Assembly: GCF_014650895.1 (NCBI RefSeq)
Contig: NZ_BMVV01000012.1
Span: 62,001 to 126,000 of the forward strand
Direction of reading: 5' to 3'
DNA length: 64,000 bases
From: Streptomyces omiyaensis
GTDB lineage: Bacteria > Actinomycetota > Actinomycetes > Streptomycetales > Streptomycetaceae
A model generated the notes under the pieces. The model was not told the DNA's origin, searched no databases, and worked only from the letters and a program-made list of their open reading frames with translations. The position numbers were made by a program, and so were the translations under genes. How positions within the stretch are numbered: the first letter of the stretch is position 1; each line of letters starts with the position of its first letter. Below, in pieces: positions 62,327 through 64,000 of this stretch.

Positions 62327-63346
62327 GTGCCGATCACCGACTTCGAACGCTATCCGCTCCTCTTCGGACCCTCCCCGGTCCACCCCCTCGAACGGCTCGG
62401 GCACCACCTCGGCGGCCCGTCCCTGTGGGCCAAGCGCGAGGACTGCAACTCCGGCGTCGCGTACGGCGGGAACAAGACCCGCAAGCTGGAGTACCTGGTC
62501 GCGGACGCCCTCGCGCAGGGCTGCGACACCCTGGTCTCCATCGGCGGCGTGCAGTCCAACCACACCCGCCAGGTCGCGGCCGTCGCCGCCCGCGCGGGGC
62601 TGCGCTGCGTGCTGGTGCAGGAGAGCTGGGTCGAGTGGCCCGACGCCGTCTACGACAAGGTCGGCAACATCCTGATCAGCCGGCTGGCCGGCGCCGACGT
62701 GCGGCTGGTGCGGGCCGGCTTCGGGATCGGCTTCAAGGAGAGCTGGGAGCAGGCGCTGCGCGAGGTCGAGGAGGGCGGCGGGAAGCCGTACGCGATCCCG
62801 GCCGGCGCCTCCGACCACCCGCTCGGCGGCCTCGGCTTCGCGAACTGGGCCTACGAGGTGGCGGAGCAGGAGCGGGAGCTCGGCGTCTTCTTCGACACGG
62901 TGGTGGTCTGCTCGGTGACCGGCTCCACCCAGGCCGGCATGGTCGCGGGCTTCGCCGCGCTCGCCGAGGAGGGCGGCCGGCCCCGCCGGGTCATCGGGAT
63001 CGACGCCTCCGCGAAGCCCGCCGAGACCCACGGGCAGATCACCCGGATCGCCCGGTCCACCGCCGCGCTCATCGGCGTCGAGCGCGAACTCACCGGGGCC
63101 GACGTGGAGCTGGACGAGCGCTACCACGCCGGCGTCTACGGCGTCCCGGACGAGGCCACCCTCGACGCGATGCGGCTCGCCGCCCGCACCGAGGGCATGG
63201 TCACCGACCCCGTCTACGAGGGGAAGTCGATGGCCGGGCTGATCGACCTGGTGGACCGGGGCGAGATCGGCCGGGGCTCGACCGTGCTCTACGCGCACCT
63301 CGGCGGTCAGCCCGCCCTCAACGCCTACAGCGCGCTGTTCTCCTAG
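62327..63346 (+). CDS. acdS: 1-aminocyclopropane-1-carboxylate deaminase
   Basis: 339 aa from GTG at 62327 (AGGGAGAG upstream), the normal ACC deaminase length. K50 in YGGNKTRKLEY would hold PLP and S77 in 'SIGGVQSNHTRQ' the substrate carboxylate. The C-terminal 'YEGKSMAGLIDLV...TVLYAHLGGQPALNAY' is the family block. It cleaves ACC, the plant ethylene precursor, to ammonia and 2-oxobutyrate. A D-cysteine desulfhydrase activity is the main alternative within the fold. Confidence 0.9.
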   Translation: MPITDFERYPLLFGPSPVHPLERLGHHLGGPSLWAKREDCNSGVAYGGNKTRKLEYLVADALAQGCDTLVSIGGVQSNHTRQVAAVAARAGLRCVLVQESWVEWPDAVYDKVGNILISRLAGADVRLVRAGFGIGFKESWEQALREVEEGGGKPYAIPAGASDHPLGGLGFANWAYEVAEQERELGVFFDTVVVCSVTGSTQAGMVAGFAALAEEGGRPRRVIGIDASAKPAETHGQITRIARSTAALIGVERELTGADVELDERYHAGVYGVPDEATLDAMRLAARTEGMVTDPVYEGKSMAGLIDLVDRGEIGRGSTVLYAHLGGQPALNAYSALFS

Positions 63347-63354
63347 CGCGACGC

Positions 63355-63397
63355 CGGAGTCCGGCGCCCGGGGGCGCGCCCCGGGCGCCGGACTCCG
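63355..63397. terminator. bidirectional terminator between acdS and terD
   Basis: 19-bp perfect stem, 63355-63373 with 63379-63397, 5-nt loop, between convergent genes. Confidence 0.8.
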
Positions 63398-63419
63398 CGC
63401 GGGGCCGGGGACCGCCCGC

Positions 63420-64000
63420 TCAGAGCGCCTGGGCGGCGGGCTTCACCATGCCCCGCACCGTCCGGGACTTCACGAACTCGCCCATCGCGGTCATCTCCCA
63501 CTCGCCGGAGAACTGCTTGATGAGCTTGGCCATCATCACGCCGGTCTGCGGCTCGGCGGAGGTCAGGTCGAAGCGGACCAGCTCCTCGCCGGTCGCCGCG
63601 TCCATCAGCCGGCAGTACGCCTTGGCGACCTCGGTGAACTTCTGGCCGGAGAAGGAGTTGACCGTGAAGACCAGGCCGGTGGCGTCGGCCGGCAGCCGGC
63701 CCAGGTCGACGGTGATGACCTCGTCGTCGCCGGCGCCCTCGCCCGTGAGGTTGTCGCCGGAGTGCCGGACGGACCCGCCCAGGATGGTCAGCTTGCCGAA
63801 GTAGCAGCTGTCCAGGTGGTTGCGCTGCGGGCCGTACGCGATGACCGAGGCGTCCAGGTCGATGTCCTTGCCCCGGTACGCGGGCTCCCAGCCGAGGCCC
63901 ATCTTCACCTGGGAGAGCAGCGGACGGCCGCCCTTGACCAGCGAGACCGTCTGGTTCTTCTGGAGGCTGACCCGGCCCTTGTCGAGGTTGATCTTGCCGG
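63420..64000 (-). CDS. TerD family protein (5' part outside the window)
   Basis: At least 193 residues are visible, running from beyond the window end to TCA at 63420. The sequence 'INLDKGRVSLQKNQTVSLVKGG', 'VKMGLGWEPA', 'DLDASVIAYG', 'SVRHSGDNLTGEGAGDDEVITVDLGRLPADATGLVFTVNSFSGQKFTEVAKAYCRLMD' is typical TerD, including the Ca2+-binding acidic stretch. The C-terminal residues after 'FVKSRTVRG' form a short tail. Stress or metal response proteins of this type are numerous in streptomycetes. Confidence 0.92.
   Translation of the reverse strand, partial: GKINLDKGRVSLQKNQTVSLVKGGRPLLSQVKMGLGWEPAYRGKDIDLDASVIAYGPQRNHLDSCYFGKLTILGGSVRHSGDNLTGEGAGDDEVITVDLGRLPADATGLVFTVNSFSGQKFTEVAKAYCRLMDAATGEELVRFDLTSAEPQTGVMMAKLIKQFSGEWEMTAMGEFVKSRTVRGMVKPAAQAL

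Overview
The window reads as the core chromosome of a Streptomyces species. The DNA is very GC-rich with strong G/C bias at third codon positions. It carries actinomycete marker genes: whiA, opcA, an RbpA-type RNA polymerase-binding protein, a mycothiol-type maleylpyruvate isomerase fold protein and sufR-led Fe-S assembly genes. The gene order (uvrA - uvrC-rapZ-yvcK-whiA - gap-pgk-tpiA-secG - pgi - pentose phosphate genes - ctaB/ctaA - suf - dapD) is, as I remember it, the conserved order of streptomycete chromosomes. I found no rRNA, tRNA, CRISPR array, insertion sequence or prophage.

Layout. 1-3.4 kb: end of one gene, a TerD-domain fusion protein, and a terC gene behind a leader that matches the yybP-ykoY manganese riboswitch. 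3.4-6.3 kb: an MHS-type transporter, a metallo-beta-lactamase fold hydrolase and a DinB/MDMPI-fold protein, all on the minus strand. 6.4-10.1 kb: uvrA with a lysine/alanine-rich tail, then a Tat-exported Rieske lipoprotein. 10.1-12.9 kb: an accessory-looking cassette of a divergent regulator, a secreted papain-like cysteine protease and a repeat-bearing, membrane-anchored secreted protein. 13.2-18.1 kb: uvrC-rapZ-yvcK-whiA, with overlapping start/stop codons throughout. 18.4-21.3 kb: a large secreted M14 carboxypeptidase. 21.5-29.3 kb: gap, pgk, tpiA, secG, an RbpA paralogue, pgi and two PH-domain membrane proteins.

29.3-35.9 kb (minus): a tight tkt-tal-zwf-opcA-pgl operon covering the oxidative branch and the transketolase/transaldolase steps. 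It faces the glycolytic block and meets it at a shared terminator. 36.3-39.8 kb: heme A synthesis (ctaB, ctaA) flanking a small conserved protein and an amidohydrolase-like protein. 39.9-42.6 kb: an ABC-2 exporter pair and a DUF72 protein. 42.66-49.2 kb: the complete sufR-B-D-Rieske-C-S-U-T operon for Fe-S cluster assembly. Its promoter holds a DtxR/DmdR-type iron box and a SufR-type box. 49.3-52.3 kb: a membrane protein, an SMR efflux protein with its TetR regulator, and dapD.

52.4-64 kb: mainly exported or accessory functions. These are a Tat-lipoprotein beta-propeller, a 72-aa secreted peptide, a second lysine-pathway gene (dapA-like), a GNAT, a two-domain ABM monooxygenase behind a SoxR-type promoter, an extracellular ExeM/NucH-like nuclease, an acidic conserved protein, a PhoX phosphatase behind an 11-nt PHO-box-like repeat, a GntR regulator with a start-abutting operator, ACC deaminase, and a TerD protein cut by the window end.

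No single locus proves a wholly new system. The best candidates are the protease/surface-protein cassette (10.1-12.9 kb) and the set of regulatory sites readable from sequence: riboswitch, iron box plus SufR box, SoxR box, PHO box and GntR operator.
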